A stretch of DNA of 64,000 nucleotides from Corticimicrobacter populi (lineage in GTDB: Bacteria; Pseudomonadota; Gammaproteobacteria; Burkholderiales; Burkholderiaceae_B), in assembly GCF_003123725.1 (NCBI RefSeq), contig NZ_QETA01000003.1:248001-312000 (forward strand), in the 5' to 3' direction. This document shows positions 11,454 through 21,716 of this stretch, in pieces. The position numbers were made by a program, and so were the translations under genes. Every line of letters begins with the position of its first letter. Within the stretch, counting starts at the first letter, position 1. Under the pieces are notes generated by a model. That model was not told where the DNA came from and did not search any database. It was given only the letters and a program-made list of their open reading frames with translations.

Positions 11454-14207
11454 ATGAGCAGCCTGCCCGCCGAACTCACTCCCGCCCTCGCCTGGTCCGG
11501 GTACTTCAATCGTCGCCTGCAGGCGCGTCCGGAACTGGCGGACTGGCTGACCGCGCATCTGCATGTACCCATCGATGGGGCATGCCTGGCAGACTGGTAC
11601 GACACCCTGCGCCAGCAGCAGCCACATGAAAACGCCGCCGTCTGGCTGCGGCGATTGCGTGAGCAGACTTTCCTAGCCATCATGGCACGCGACCTGGGAG
11701 GACAGGCCTCTCTCGAGGAAGTCACCGGTGCCATGACGGCACTGGCGGATCTTGCCGTGAATGCCGCCTACCGGCAGGTGGTCGAGGAAATGCGACCGAC
11801 CCACGGCATGCCACGCGCGCCGGGCAGCAACCTGCCCCAGGAAATGATGATCGTCGGCATGGGCAAGCTGGGCGGCTGCGAGCTGAATGTTTCGTCCGAC
11901 ATCGACCTGATCATGCTCTACGACGAGGAAGGCGAAACGGACGGACCTCGCCGCATCAGCCATCATGAATATTATGGTCGGCTGACGCGGCGCATGATGC
12001 CCATTCTCTCCGAAAACACGGCATGGGGCCATGTGTTCCGGACCGACCTGCGACTGCGGCCGGATGGCGATTCGGGGCCACTGGCCTGGAGCCTGGGCGC
12101 GCTCGAGCGCTATCTCGTCACCCAGGGCCGTGAATGGGAGCGCTATGCCTGGCTCAAGGCCCGGCTGATGCCCTGCAAGGCGTTTGACGACAGTCAGCCC
12201 CAGGTACAGGAGCAACAGCTCGAAAGCCTGCGTCGCCCCTTCGTGTATCGCAAATACTTCGATTTCGATGCCCTGTCGGCATTGCGCGACCTGCGCGAGC
12301 GCATCCGCCAGGACTGGCAACTGCGTGCCCTGCGCCGCAGCGGTCTGGAAACCGGCGACAACGTCAAGCTGGGTGCCGGCGGCATCCGGGAGATCGAATT
12401 CATCGCCCAGCTTTTCCAACTGGTGCGCGGCGGACGCATGCCCACCTTGCAGACCCGCAACCTGCTGCAGTCGCTGCACGCCGAACGCGAGGCCGGCCTG
12501 TTGCAGCACGACACGGCGGATGCGCTGGAACAGGCCTACCGCTTTCTGCGACGCACCGAACATGCCCTGCAATATCGCGAAGACGAACAGACCCACCTGC
12601 TGCCGGCCGAAGCCGCCCAGCGGGCACGCCTGGCCGAGGCGCTGGGCCTGTCGCACGATGACTTCGAACACACACTGCGACAGCATCGCACGGTGGTCGA
12701 AACCGCCTTTCGCGATGTCTTCAGGCTGGCCGGCATGGAATCCGGCGAGCCGGCACCTTGCCTGAGCCTGCCGGCACACAGCAGCCTGCCTGCTGACAAG
12801 GCACGTACCGACAACGACCTGGCCAGCCTGATACAGACGCATTTTCCTGACCAGGCAGAAGCCGTCATCGAGCGCACCGAAGCGCTGCTGGGCAGTTCCC
12901 GCATCCGCCGTCTGCCGGAAACCAGCCGCCGCCGCCTGGAAGCCCTGCTGCCGGAGCTGGTCCAGGCAGCCGCCCAGACCGATGCCCCCTGGGAGGCGCT
13001 CACACGTCTGTTCGACCTGGTAGAACACATCGCCCAGCGCAGCGTATACCTGGCCCTGATGACCGAATATCCGGGTACGCTGGTACGCATTGCCCGCCTG
13101 ATGTCGGCCAGCCCCTGGGCCGCCAAGAGCCTGATGCAATACCCCCTGCTGCTCGACGGCCTGCTCGACTGGCACTCCCTGATGGCACCGATCGACATGA
13201 CGCAGGTTGGCCAGCAACTGCGGGCCGGACTCGATGCCTGCCGGCTGCCTGACGGACAGCCGGATGTCGAGCACCAGATGGACCTGCTGCGCGACAGCAA
13301 GCACCAGATCAGCTTCCAGTTGCTGGCCCAGGACCTGGAAGGCCTGCTCAGCGTCGAGGCACTGGCCGACCAGCTTTCGGCGCTGGCCGACATGCTGCTG
13401 GAGGAAATCCTCTATCGCAACTGGCCCTACCCCGAAGCCCCCCATTTCGCCGTGATCGCCTATGGCCGCCTGGGCGGCAAGGAATTGGGCTACGCCTCCG
13501 ACCTGGACCTGGTCTTTCTCTACGACGACGCGCATGAACTGGCCGGCCAGCGCTACGCCAAGCTCGGCCAGCGCCTCAGCCTGTGGCTCTCGACCATGAC
13601 CCCTTCCGGCCGGCTCTACGAAATCGACCTGCGCCTGCGTCCCGACGGCAATGCCGGCCTGCTGGCGCTGCCGCTGGACGCCTTTGAGCAGTATCAGCGC
13701 AACCATGCCTGGGTCTGGGAACACCAGGCACTCAGCCGGGCACGCTTCGCAGCCGGCGACGCCGACGTGGGAGCCCGCTTCGAGCAGATCCGACGCGAGA
13801 TCCTGCTGCTGCCGCGCGATCCCGCCAGTCTGGCCGACGAAATCCGCGCCATGCGGGTCAAGATCGACGAAGGCCATCCCAATCGCAGCGAACTGTTCGA
13901 CCTCAAGCACGACAGCGGTGGCATGGTCGATATCGAATTCATCGTGCAATACCTCGTCCTGCTGCACAGCCGGATACATCCCGAACTGCTGGATAACCTG
14001 GGCAACATTACGCTCCTGCGGCTGGCAGGCGAAGCCGGCCTGATCCCGCTCGAACTGGCACAGCGTGTGGCCGATGCCTACCGGGCCTATCGTGCCATGC
14101 AGCACCGGATGCGCCTGCAGGGTGCCGAGAAGGCGCGCATCGACCCGGGCCGCTTCGATACGGAACGACAACAGGTCAGGACGCTCTGGCAACATGTGCT
14201 GGGCTGA
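11454..14207 (+). CDS. glnE: Bifunctional glutamine synthetase adenylyltransferase/deadenylylase
   Basis: GlnE adds AMP to glutamine synthetase when nitrogen is plentiful and removes it when nitrogen is short, directed by PII (GlnB). The 917-residue protein has two nucleotidyltransferase domains with the characteristic motifs: [20 protein letters not shown] in the N-terminal half (near residue 140) and [20 protein letters not shown] in the C-terminal half (near residue 670), separated by GlnD-regulated helical regions. The length is close to E. coli GlnE (946). It starts 68 bp after sotB, and queH follows on the same strand. Confidence 0.97.
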   Translation: MSSLPAELTPALAWSGYFNRRLQARPELADWLTAHLHVPIDGACLADWYDTLRQQQPHENAAVWLRRLREQTFLAIMARDLGGQASLEEVTGAMTALADLAVNAAYRQVVEEMRPTHGMPRAPGSNLPQEMMIVGMGKLGGCELNVSSDIDLIMLYDEEGETDGPRRISHHEYYGRLTRRMMPILSENTAWGHVFRTDLRLRPDGDSGPLAWSLGALERYLVTQGREWERYAWLKARLMPCKAFDDSQPQVQEQQLESLRRPFVYRKYFDFDALSALRDLRERIRQDWQLRALRRSGLETGDNVKLGAGGIREIEFIAQLFQLVRGGRMPTLQTRNLLQSLHAEREAGLLQHDTADALEQAYRFLRRTEHALQYREDEQTHLLPAEAAQRARLAEALGLSHDDFEHTLRQHRTVVETAFRDVFRLAGMESGEPAPCLSLPAHSSLPADKARTDNDLASLIQTHFPDQAEAVIERTEALLGSSRIRRLPETSRRRLEALLPELVQAAAQTDAPWEALTRLFDLVEHIAQRSVYLALMTEYPGTLVRIARLMSASPWAAKSLMQYPLLLDGLLDWHSLMAPIDMTQVGQQLRAGLDACRLPDGQPDVEHQMDLLRDSKHQISFQLLAQDLEGLLSVEALADQLSALADMLLEEILYRNWPYPEAPHFAVIAYGRLGGKELGYASDLDLVFLYDDAHELAGQRYAKLGQRLSLWLSTMTPSGRLYEIDLRLRPDGNAGLLALPLDAFEQYQRNHAWVWEHQALSRARFAAGDADVGARFEQIRREILLLPRDPASLADEIRAMRVKIDEGHPNRSELFDLKHDSGGMVDIEFIVQYLVLLHSRIHPELLDNLGNITLLRLAGEAGLIPLELAQRVADAYRAYRAMQHRMRLQGAEKARIDPGRFDTERQQVRTLWQHVLG

Positions 14208-14267
14208 GAATGCGATAATGGAAGATTGTCCATCAGCCCAGGCCGGCCCGTTGCGCCGGACAGAGCC

Positions 14268-14945
14268 ATGACCGATTTCAAACGTACCAAACTCGAACTG
14301 CCCGAAGGCCGCAGCAAAGTGCTGATGCACTCCTGTTGCGCGCCCTGTTCCGGCGAAGTCATGGAAGCCATGACGGCCTCGGGTATCGACTACAGCATTT
14401 TCTTCTACAACCCCAACATCCATCCGGTGCGCGAATACGAAATCCGCAAGGAAGAAAACATCCGGTTCGCGCAGAAGCACAACATCCCCTTCATCGATGC
14501 CGACTACGACATGGACAACTGGTTCGACCGTGTCAAGGGCCTCGAAGACGCCCCCGAGCGTGGCGAACGCTGCACCGTCTGCTTCGACATGCGTTTCGAG
14601 CGTGCTGCGCTCTATGCACACGAGCATGGATTCGACACGCTGACCAGTGCTCTCGGCATCTCGCGCTGGAAAGACATGAACCAGATCAACGACTGCGGCG
14701 AACGTGCCGCTGCCCGCTACTCCGATCTGGTCTACTGGGCCTACAACTGGCGCAAGGGCGGCGGTTCGCAGCGCATGATCCAGATCAGCAAGCGCGAAGA
14801 GTTCTACCAGCAGGAATACTGCGGCTGCGTGTACTCACTGCGCGACACCAACCGCTGGCGTCGCGAGCATGGCCGCGAGCGCATCAAGATCGGCGTCAAG
14901 TACTACGGGCAAGAAGAAACGCTGGGCGAAGACACGCCGCGATAG
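14268..14945 (+). CDS. queH: Epoxyqueuosine reductase QueH
   Basis: QueH (formerly DUF208) catalyses the last step of queuosine synthesis, reducing epoxyqueuosine in tRNA; it replaces the unrelated cobalamin enzyme QueG. The 225-residue protein carries the family cysteines: CCAPC at 23-27, C102 and C105 (RCTVC), and C185/C187 in EYCGCVYS, which hold the iron-sulfur cluster and redox cysteines in described members. The ATG at 14268 is chosen over an upstream in-frame one at 14226 because [12 protein letters not shown] matches the family N-terminus. It converges on comEC with a 15-bp gap. Confidence 0.92.
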   Translation: MTDFKRTKLELPEGRSKVLMHSCCAPCSGEVMEAMTASGIDYSIFFYNPNIHPVREYEIRKEENIRFAQKHNIPFIDADYDMDNWFDRVKGLEDAPERGERCTVCFDMRFERAALYAHEHGFDTLTSALGISRWKDMNQINDCGERAAARYSDLVYWAYNWRKGGGSQRMIQISKREEFYQQEYCGCVYSLRDTNRWRREHGRERIKIGVKYYGQEETLGEDTPR

Positions 14946-14960
14946 ACTGTTCGGCAGCAG

Positions 14961-17639
14961 TCAAGGCATGTTCCCCTGCCAGTAGCGACGCCGCCGTTGC
15001 CGCTCGGCCTGCACCGCCAGGCCGGTCGCATCGGAGCGTACCATCACGGCCCCTTCCAGATCCGTACGCCAGAATCTCGCGCCAGCCTGCTGCCAGCGCT
15101 GCTCGACATCGGGATGCGGATGCCCAAACCGGTTGAAGCGTCCGCTTTGAGCGATGACGTGACGTGCGGCCGTCGCACGGACGAACCGATTGCCGGACGA
15201 TGTCCGCGCCCCATGATGGCCGGCCAGCACCACCTCGCTGCGCAGTTGCTGCCCCTCGTTTTCCACCAGCAGACGTTCTTCCTGCACACCGATATCGCCC
15301 GTCAGCAATGCACGGTGATACTGCCCCTCGACCTGCAGCACGCAGCTCTGGGCATTGCCTGAACGAATGGGCAACGCGTCCGTGCCCTGCGGATTCAGAA
15401 AGCGGAATCGGACACCATCCAGCTCCCAGTGCATCCCTGCCCGACAAGGCAATCTGTGCGCTGGCAACCCGGCATCCGCTGGCAAGCGCTGCGCGGCCAG
15501 ATCAAACGAGGCAAAACCGTAGCGCACAGGGACATGTCGCAGCAGCCCCGGCAAACCGCCCGCATGATCGCTGTCGGCATGGGAAACCACCAGCACATCC
15601 AGACCCTTGATACCACTTGCCCGCAAATAGGGATACACCACCCGCTCGCCTGCATCATTCCCTGGGCCATAGGGCAGCCCCGTATCGAACAGCAGCGCAT
15701 GCCGCGCTGTTGCCACGACAATGGCCGATCCCTGCCCCACGTCCAGCGCCGTCAGACTCCAGCTCCCAGGGGTCATCGCTTCCGGCCGCCAGAACAGGGC
15801 CGGCATCAGCAGGGTCACTCCGCACAGTTTTCCGAACACCCCCGCAGGCAGCAACAGGATGATGGCTCCCATCACGCCCAGCAAAGTCAGCCACCACGGG
15901 GCTGCAGCCGTATCCAGCAGCCCCGCCTCGAAGCTCGACAACCAGTCTATCCACAACATCAACACAGCGAAGATAGCCTGCCCCATATCCAGCACATGTG
16001 CCGCCATACCCTGTCCCCACGCGGGCAACATGCCCAAGGCCGCCCCGATCAATGCCAGCGGTGTCACGAGGAAACTGACCAGCGGAATCGCCAACGCATT
16101 GGCCAGAGGCGACAGCAGAGGCACCTGCTGGAACATGGCAGCCAGCACCGGCACCAGCGCCATGCTGATGGCCAGTTGCAGCCGGGTACCCTGCCACAGA
16201 CTGCTGACCTGCTGCCGGGCGACATGGCAGCATGCCGTGTTCCAACGCTCGGCACGAGATACGGCAATCGCTGGCGGGCTGAACAACTCAACGTATTCCT
16301 GCCAGGCCCGGTCCGCTTCCGTACCGGGTACCTCGCCTGAAGCATCTCGTCCGAAGTGTAACGTTCGTTGGCTGACCTGCGCGGCATCACGAGACAGCCA
16401 GCGCCCCTGGGACGCCAGCATCAGCACGCCCACGGCTCCGAAAGACAGCCAGAACCCTTGCGCCAGCACCGCCCACGGATCAAACAACAGCACGATGACG
16501 GCAGCCAGGGCCAATACCCGCGACAGGCTGAGTGGCAGTTGCAGCAAGGCGCACACAGCCACCACCGCCAGCATGAAAAAAGTCCGCTGGGCCGGCACGC
16601 CCCAGCCTGCCAACAGACAATACAGCCAGGCCACCCACAAGGCGCAGCAGGCTGCCGGTATCTGCGCAGGGCAGCGTGCAGCCAGCGGCACCCCACGCCA
16701 GGACAGCCTTTTCCAGAGATAAAGCGCCAGCCCACCGCCCAGCGCGGCCACCATGGTGACATGCAGCCCACTGATGGAAACCAGATGGGTAATGCCGCTG
16801 CGATTGAAGGTCGCCCAGTCTTGTGCCGGCACGCCGGCCTGATCCCCCAGGGCCAGGGCAACCAGCACTGCGCCGTAGCGCGATCCGGCCAGATGATGCT
16901 GCATGCCCGCACGCACCGCATGCCGAACCTGCTGCACCCGAATCGACCACGAAGGCACCACATGACGATCCTGCATAACCGGGGTGCCACGCACCGTACC
17001 CACAGCACGGATCGCCTTCTGAAATATCCAGCCTTCGTAATCAAACCCATGTGGATTGCGGCTGCCATGCGGGCTGCGCATATTCAGCGCCATGCGCCAG
17101 ACCTGCCCAGGCACCACCTCTGGCAACGACGACTCGGCCCCAGCCTGCCCATCCCTGCCGGTTGCCCTCTCGCCCTCAGGAGCGCCTCGTTCGACCGACC
17201 GGTATCCAGGTGCATACCAGGCAACCTGGATGCGTCCAGGCAAGCCCGCAGGCCGGCTGTCCAGCACCTCGGCCTCGAACCGGACCTGCCCTGCATCGGC
17301 ATCGGGCAGGCTGACCACGCGCAGTGTCACCCGAAAGACCTGATCCTGTTCACTGGCAGGCAGGGACTGCGCCATGCGATCAAGTGCCTGCAGATGCGCC
17401 AGCCCGATTGCCAGCCCCCATGCTGCGCCCCACAGTCCGGCAACTTGCCAGAGTCGCCGCCGGTGGCAGCCAGCGCGGTCGCGACGCTGGAGACAGGCAG
17501 CCCGGCACCAGCAACCCAGGCTCCAGAGCCCAGCCAGCAACAGGCATCCCCAGGCCAGCAGTCGAGGCGGCAAGGCCGACCAATGCTGTACCCAGGCCGT
17601 GCCCAGCACGAACACGACTGCCGCTCCTCGACCTGTCAT
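14961..17639 (-). CDS. comEC: DNA uptake channel ComEC/Rec2
   Basis: This 892-residue inner-membrane protein carries single-stranded DNA into the cytoplasm during natural transformation. It has N-terminal hydrophobic segments and an OB-fold region, the central competence domain with HLVSISGLHVTMVAALGGG and many helices, and a C-terminal metallo-beta-lactamase-like domain with the HxDxDH motif (VSHADSDHAGG) and AGHHGARTSSG. The length and domain order are those of complete ComEC. No other competence genes lie in the window. The gene ends 15 bp from queH, tail to tail, and its upstream neighbour is the hut cluster. Confidence 0.94.
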   Translation of the reverse strand: MTGRGAAVVFVLGTAWVQHWSALPPRLLAWGCLLLAGLWSLGCWCRAACLQRRDRAGCHRRRLWQVAGLWGAAWGLAIGLAHLQALDRMAQSLPASEQDQVFRVTLRVVSLPDADAGQVRFEAEVLDSRPAGLPGRIQVAWYAPGYRSVERGAPEGERATGRDGQAGAESSLPEVVPGQVWRMALNMRSPHGSRNPHGFDYEGWIFQKAIRAVGTVRGTPVMQDRHVVPSWSIRVQQVRHAVRAGMQHHLAGSRYGAVLVALALGDQAGVPAQDWATFNRSGITHLVSISGLHVTMVAALGGGLALYLWKRLSWRGVPLAARCPAQIPAACCALWVAWLYCLLAGWGVPAQRTFFMLAVVAVCALLQLPLSLSRVLALAAVIVLLFDPWAVLAQGFWLSFGAVGVLMLASQGRWLSRDAAQVSQRTLHFGRDASGEVPGTEADRAWQEYVELFSPPAIAVSRAERWNTACCHVARQQVSSLWQGTRLQLAISMALVPVLAAMFQQVPLLSPLANALAIPLVSFLVTPLALIGAALGMLPAWGQGMAAHVLDMGQAIFAVLMLWIDWLSSFEAGLLDTAAAPWWLTLLGVMGAIILLLPAGVFGKLCGVTLLMPALFWRPEAMTPGSWSLTALDVGQGSAIVVATARHALLFDTGLPYGPGNDAGERVVYPYLRASGIKGLDVLVVSHADSDHAGGLPGLLRHVPVRYGFASFDLAAQRLPADAGLPAHRLPCRAGMHWELDGVRFRFLNPQGTDALPIRSGNAQSCVLQVEGQYHRALLTGDIGVQEERLLVENEGQQLRSEVVLAGHHGARTSSGNRFVRATAARHVIAQSGRFNRFGHPHPDVEQRWQQAGARFWRTDLEGAVMVRSDATGLAVQAERQRRRRYWQGNMP

Positions 17640-17742
17640 TGAGATCTCCCACCGTCTGCCGGCATGCTAGCCGGGGAAATGGGAGATGGCGCGTTCAGTG
17701 CGTCATTTTGGCGCGGCTGTTCTTGCAGTCACACGCACGGCA

Positions 17743-18480
17743 TTATTTGCCATGCACACGCATCTGCGCAGCATGCTGTGTACCGGAGCGCAATTTATAG
17801 CGTGTACCTGGATGAATCAGCTTGGCATAACTGACCAGGTGCTCTCCCGACCAGGTCCGCCGGATCATGGAAAGACATGCGGCCCCAGGGGCGATATCCA
17901 GCCACGTGGCGGTCTGGATATCGGCATGAATAGCCTCCACCACATGCTCGACATCGCTGATTGGACAGCTTTTCACCAGCACTTCATTAGGCGTCTGTCG
18001 TGAAAAATCGCTTTCCAGGTAATGCGGCACCCAACGCGGATTCACGAAGCGGTCTTCCAGCTGTATGGGTACCCCCTCTTCGCGATGTACCAGTATGCTG
18101 TGAAAAACCTTGGCCCCCAGCCGCAGACCAAGCCGCAGTGCCACCTCGTCATCGGCCTCAATGGCCTCGCAACGAAGCACGTCGTTGCTATAGTCATGGC
18201 AACGGCCCCGGACCTCCGTCGCAATATTCAACACTTCATGCAGTGAAGACTCCGACTTGCGATCCGTGACAAACGTCCCCAGGCCGGCCTGGCGTACCAG
18301 ATAACCTTGCTGAACCAGATTATTGATCGCCTTGTTCGCCGTCATGCGGCTGACTTCAAAATCGCGGGCCAGTTGTTCCTCTGGCGGAATCTGGTGATGG
18401 ACGGGGTACTCCCCCCTCTTGATATGCTCAAGCAAGAAATCCTCGATCGCTTTATAGCGAGGCAGGGCGGAACGGCTCAC
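17743..18480 (-). CDS. hutC: Histidine-utilisation repressor HutC (GntR family)
   Basis: This 245-residue regulator has an N-terminal GntR winged helix (IPPEEQLARDFEVSRMTANKAINNLVQQ, about 30-58) and a C-terminal UTRA effector domain. HutC represses hut operons and is released by urocanate. The start is GTG at 18480, preceded by a good AGGAG five bases upstream. It is the last gene of the minus-strand hut cluster, separated from the hutH homologue by 138 bp that contain a strong hairpin. Palindromes in the hutI-hutD divergent promoter are its likely targets. Confidence 0.93.
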   Translation of the reverse strand: MSRSALPRYKAIEDFLLEHIKRGEYPVHHQIPPEEQLARDFEVSRMTANKAINNLVQQGYLVRQAGLGTFVTDRKSESSLHEVLNIATEVRGRCHDYSNDVLRCEAIEADDEVALRLGLRLGAKVFHSILVHREEGVPIQLEDRFVNPRWVPHYLESDFSRQTPNEVLVKSCPISDVEHVVEAIHADIQTATWLDIAPGAACLSMIRRTWSGEHLVSYAKLIHPGTRYKLRSGTQHAAQMRVHGK

Positions 18481-18568
18481 GAAGTCTCCTGGTACGGCAT
18501 CCGATGGCGAATGATAGCGCGTCCGTCATCCATCCCCAGCCCACGACCGGAAACGGTGCTCGTTATAT

Positions 18569-18604
18569 CAGCCTGGCGCTGCGGCGACCCGCCGCGCCAG
18601 GCTG
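18569..18604 (-). terminator. Strong bulged hairpin between hutH homologue and hutC
   Basis: Outer arms CAGCCTGGC (18569-18577) and GCCAGGCTG (18596-18604) and inner arms GCGGCG (18581-18586) and CGCCGC (18590-18595) form 15 base pairs with a three-base bulge and a three-base loop. It starts 14 bases after the hutH-homologue stop. No T run follows, so it is more likely a partial terminator or an mRNA-stabilising end that lowers hutC expression relative to the catabolic genes than a classic terminator. Confidence 0.5.
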
Positions 18605-18618
18605 CCTGAAAACGCTAT

Positions 18619-20133
18619 CTATACCAGCCATGAACCCAGCGCCTCCCTGCCGTCCTGATGACGCATCAACAGGCACGCGCCAGCAATATCTTCCGACAGG
18701 GGATGGTCCTCTTCATAAAACGCGATACGCTCACGCAGCCATCGCCAGGCATGCGCCGTTCCCTGCCCGAAGGGTCGCTCCTCGATCAGGTCAAATGCCT
18801 GTGCCGCCAACAGATACTCAATCGCCAGTACATGGAAGGCATTGTCGACAGCCTTGCCCAACTTGAGCACCGCACACTCCCCCAGTGACAGATGATCCTC
18901 CTGCAAGCCTGAAGTCAGGAAATTATCCACCACGGCCGGCACGGCGAGACGCTTGTTATCCGCCACCAGCGATGCGGCACTGTACTGGGCAATCATCATG
19001 CCCGACTTGACCCCGCCATCCCTGGTCAGGAAAGGGGGCAACCGATTTGCCTGAGGCGTCACCAGCCGATAGCTGCGCCGTTCGGAAATACTGCTCCACT
19101 CGCACACCGCGATGGCCAGCAGATCGCACGCCATGGACACGGACTCCCCATGCGGGTTGGCCTGAGAAACAATTCTGAACATGCCATCCCGCTCGATCAC
19201 CAGAGGATTGTCCGTTGCCGAAGCCAGTTCATCATTGACCTGCGCGGCAGCATGTTGCCATTGGTCCCGACAGGCACCGTGGACCTGCGGAATGGCACGG
19301 ACACTCAACGCATCCTGCAAATGCCAGCCCTGGCACGCATCCAGCCGGGCGCTGCCCGCCAGCATGTGACGCACCTGGCGAGCACTGACACGCACGCCAG
19401 GCTGCCGTTTGCGAATGGCCACTTCGTCATCCAGGGCATCAACCTGCCCACCCAACGCCTCGAAACTCATGGCCGCCACGACATCCGCCCAATCTGCCAG
19501 AGCCTGCGAATCATCTAGCGCCAGGCAGGCCAGGCCCGTCATTGCCGGTGTCCCGTTCACCAGACACAGCCCCTCTTTCGGCCCCAGTACGACCGGCATC
19601 AACCCGATGGCAGACAAGGCCTTGCCGGCAGGCATCAGTTCACCGCGATGACGTACCTGCCCCTCTCCGATCAGCGTCAGACCAATATGCGCCATATGCG
19701 TCAGATACCCCACCGAGCCCTCGGCGGGTACTTCGGGCAGCACGTCATGCTCCAGCAACTGCAACAGCGCATGTACCACGGTCTCGCTGACACCCGAGCA
19801 GCCGTGGCTGTAATTGATCACTGCCGCACAGATGATGGCACGTACCTGTTCGGCCGCCAGCGGCTGCCCGATTCCGCAGGCGTGGCTCATCAAGGTATGG
19901 CGCGACAGGCGCTGCAGTGCCCCGGCCTCCAGCACGACATCGCACAATGCCCCCAACCCTGTGTTGATACCGTAATAAGGCCGGCCGGAATTGGCCAGTT
20001 CCAGCACTGCGGCCCGTGCCCGTCGGATCCGCAACCACGCCGGCTCATCCAGTGACAGCATCCAGCCATCACGAGCCACATGCACCACGTCCATCCAGGA
20101 TGGTTCCCGAGAACCGATAATGACCTGATTCAT
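18619..20133 (-). CDS. hutH: HAL/PAL-family protein lacking the MIO tripeptide (hutH homologue)
   Basis: The 504-residue protein spans the full aromatic amino-acid lyase fold and keeps YGINTGLG (Tyr54), SHACGIG (His84), NGT (Asn193), Gln273, Arg279, DNPLV, SERR and QEDH (Glu412). The cofactor site is different: where active enzymes read GSVGASGDLAPLAHIG, this one reads GSVGYLTHMAHIG (139-151), so the Ala-Ser-Gly that cyclises to MIO is gone. Leu276 and Pro327 stand at the positions of catalytic Tyr280 and Phe329 of Pseudomonas putida HutH. The reading frame is intact, so this is a diverged gene, not an obvious pseudogene. The ATG overlaps the permease stop by one base, with AAGGAG eight bases upstream, implying translational coupling. 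Histidine deamination by this protein is doubtful. Confidence 0.85.
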   Translation of the reverse strand: MNQVIIGSREPSWMDVVHVARDGWMLSLDEPAWLRIRRARAAVLELANSGRPYYGINTGLGALCDVVLEAGALQRLSRHTLMSHACGIGQPLAAEQVRAIICAAVINYSHGCSGVSETVVHALLQLLEHDVLPEVPAEGSVGYLTHMAHIGLTLIGEGQVRHRGELMPAGKALSAIGLMPVVLGPKEGLCLVNGTPAMTGLACLALDDSQALADWADVVAAMSFEALGGQVDALDDEVAIRKRQPGVRVSARQVRHMLAGSARLDACQGWHLQDALSVRAIPQVHGACRDQWQHAAAQVNDELASATDNPLVIERDGMFRIVSQANPHGESVSMACDLLAIAVCEWSSISERRSYRLVTPQANRLPPFLTRDGGVKSGMMIAQYSAASLVADNKRLAVPAVVDNFLTSGLQEDHLSLGECAVLKLGKAVDNAFHVLAIEYLLAAQAFDLIEERPFGQGTAHAWRWLRERIAFYEEDHPLSEDIAGACLLMRHQDGREALGSWLV

Positions 20134-21716
20134 CACATTTTCTCCTTGCTGCCTGCAACGACCTCATCCTGGCCCGGCAACATGCCACGCCCCACAAACA
20201 GGCGTATCGCCGACACCACTATCAGAATGAACAGGAACAGCACGCAGAATCCCCCCGCCGCAGCCAGGAACTTGATCCCGTCCACACCCTGGGCACCCCC
20301 ACCGAACGCCACCATGACATACGCAATCACACTGATCAGGATGCCCCAGAACACTTTCTGCACTTTAGGTGCTTCCTCTTCTGCTGTAATCCGCTTGACG
20401 CAGGTTGCCGCAATCGTGGAAGTCATCGCATCAGCAGCCGTGGCGAATGAAACCACCAGGGTCAGGATCGCCAGGGGTACCAGGATCCAGGCGAATGGCA
20501 AATGCTGCAGGAAACTCCAGAGCCCCGCTACCGCACCGCCCTCTGTCACGATTTTCACCAGATCGAGCGTGCCATCCATCTGCCACTGAATGGCCGAGGC
20601 TCCCCATATCGAAAACCACACCATCCCGAAAATGGACGGTGCAATCCAGTTGATCAGCAAAAACTCACGCAATGTCCGGCCATAGCTGATCCGTGCCAGG
20701 AACAAACCCATGAGTGGCGCATAGGCAATCCAGATGGACCAGTCATACATCGTCCACCACGACACCAGGGCTTCGCCACCGTGGAAGCCGGTATCAAACG
20801 ACCAGAGGAAAAAGTTGTCCAGCCAGTAACCCAGGGCAGTCGTGGAAAGACTGAAGATATAGCTGACCGGGCCCACCACCAGCAGGATCACCAGAAAGGC
20901 ATAGAAGACAAATGCATTCACATGGGACATGAACTTCATGCCGCGCCGCAGCCCGAACAATGCCGAAACCAGGAATACACAAGCAGTCACCAGCGTCAGC
21001 ACCAGCCAACTGGACGGAGTAGACACAATGCCGTACTGAGATTCGAGGCCGGAGCCGATCAGGGCCAGCCCGGCACCAAACGAAGACGCCAGCCCCAGGG
21101 CAATCGCCAGTACCGCCATGATGCTGATCCCCGAGCGCACCGCAGGCTTTTCCTGAATGCTTCCCAGCACTGGGGCCAGCGTTGCGGCAATCGAAAAATC
21201 ACGCCGCGCATTGAAATGCGTGTAGGCAATCATCAACCCCACGACCGAGTAGATCGCGTAAGGAATGAAACTCCAGTTGTGAAAACTGCGTGCAATCGCA
21301 AAAATCGCTGCCTCATTGCTGACGGGTGAAAAATCCTGGTTTGCAATCTCTCCATAGACATTGCCAAGGTAGATGATCGGCTCATTCACCGAGTAGGTCA
21401 CGACTCCCGTGGCAATGCCGCCACTCAAGGCCATGGCAAAAGTCGAGGCCAGCGAAAACACCGGCTTTGCATCAGGCCCACCCAGCCTGATATTGCCTGC
21501 CTTGGAAAAGAAAATATAGCCAGTCAGCACCAAGGCCGCAAAGGCCGCCAGTTGATATAACCAGGCAAAATCGGACAGTGCAAAATAAAAGATGCCCTTG
21601 GCAATGCGCACCAGCATCTCGTTATCCACCAGGCCCAACACGGCGGCAGACAAAATGATGAGAGAGGTAGGCAGAAATACAGCGATATCCAAGCGTTTGC
21701 GCAAACTTTGACTCAT
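20133..21716 (-). CDS. BCCT-family permease in the hut operon
   Basis: This 527-residue inner-membrane protein has 12 predicted helices and the BCCT signature (YDWSIWIAYAP... ARISYGRTLREF, 324-352). BCCT transporters usually take up betaine, carnitine or choline. Two hallmarks are changed: the tryptophan box in helix 8 reads WTMYDWSIWIAYAP (321-334), losing two of the tryptophans that hold the quaternary amine in BetP, and the helix 3 glycine stretch reads SGGIATG (98-104). Its place between hutU and the hutH homologue suggests uptake of histidine, urocanate or a related imidazole. The ATG at 21716 is chosen over upstream open frame because it gives the short cytoplasmic N-terminus MSQSLRKRLD. 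Confidence 0.87.
   Translation of the reverse strand: MSQSLRKRLDIAVFLPTSLIILSAAVLGLVDNEMLVRIAKGIFYFALSDFAWLYQLAAFAALVLTGYIFFSKAGNIRLGGPDAKPVFSLASTFAMALSGGIATGVVTYSVNEPIIYLGNVYGEIANQDFSPVSNEAAIFAIARSFHNWSFIPYAIYSVVGLMIAYTHFNARRDFSIAATLAPVLGSIQEKPAVRSGISIMAVLAIALGLASSFGAGLALIGSGLESQYGIVSTPSSWLVLTLVTACVFLVSALFGLRRGMKFMSHVNAFVFYAFLVILLVVGPVSYIFSLSTTALGYWLDNFFLWSFDTGFHGGEALVSWWTMYDWSIWIAYAPLMGLFLARISYGRTLREFLLINWIAPSIFGMVWFSIWGASAIQWQMDGTLDLVKIVTEGGAVAGLWSFLQHLPFAWILVPLAILTLVVSFATAADAMTSTIAATCVKRITAEEEAPKVQKVFWGILISVIAYVMVAFGGGAQGVDGIKFLAAAGGFCVLFLFILIVVSAIRLFVGRGMLPGQDEVVAGSKEKM

Noticed and set aside
11673-14627. Very long open frame on the minus strand opposite glnE and queH
   Set aside because: It mirrors glnE, whose two nucleotidyltransferase motifs are unmistakable. 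Antisense frames of this kind arise from GC-rich codon bias and have no family match.
19681-19719. Sequencing error or frameshift as the reason for the missing MIO tripeptide
   Set aside because: The loss is in frame, flanking residues remain family-like, and two more active-site positions are changed elsewhere in an intact 504-codon frame.
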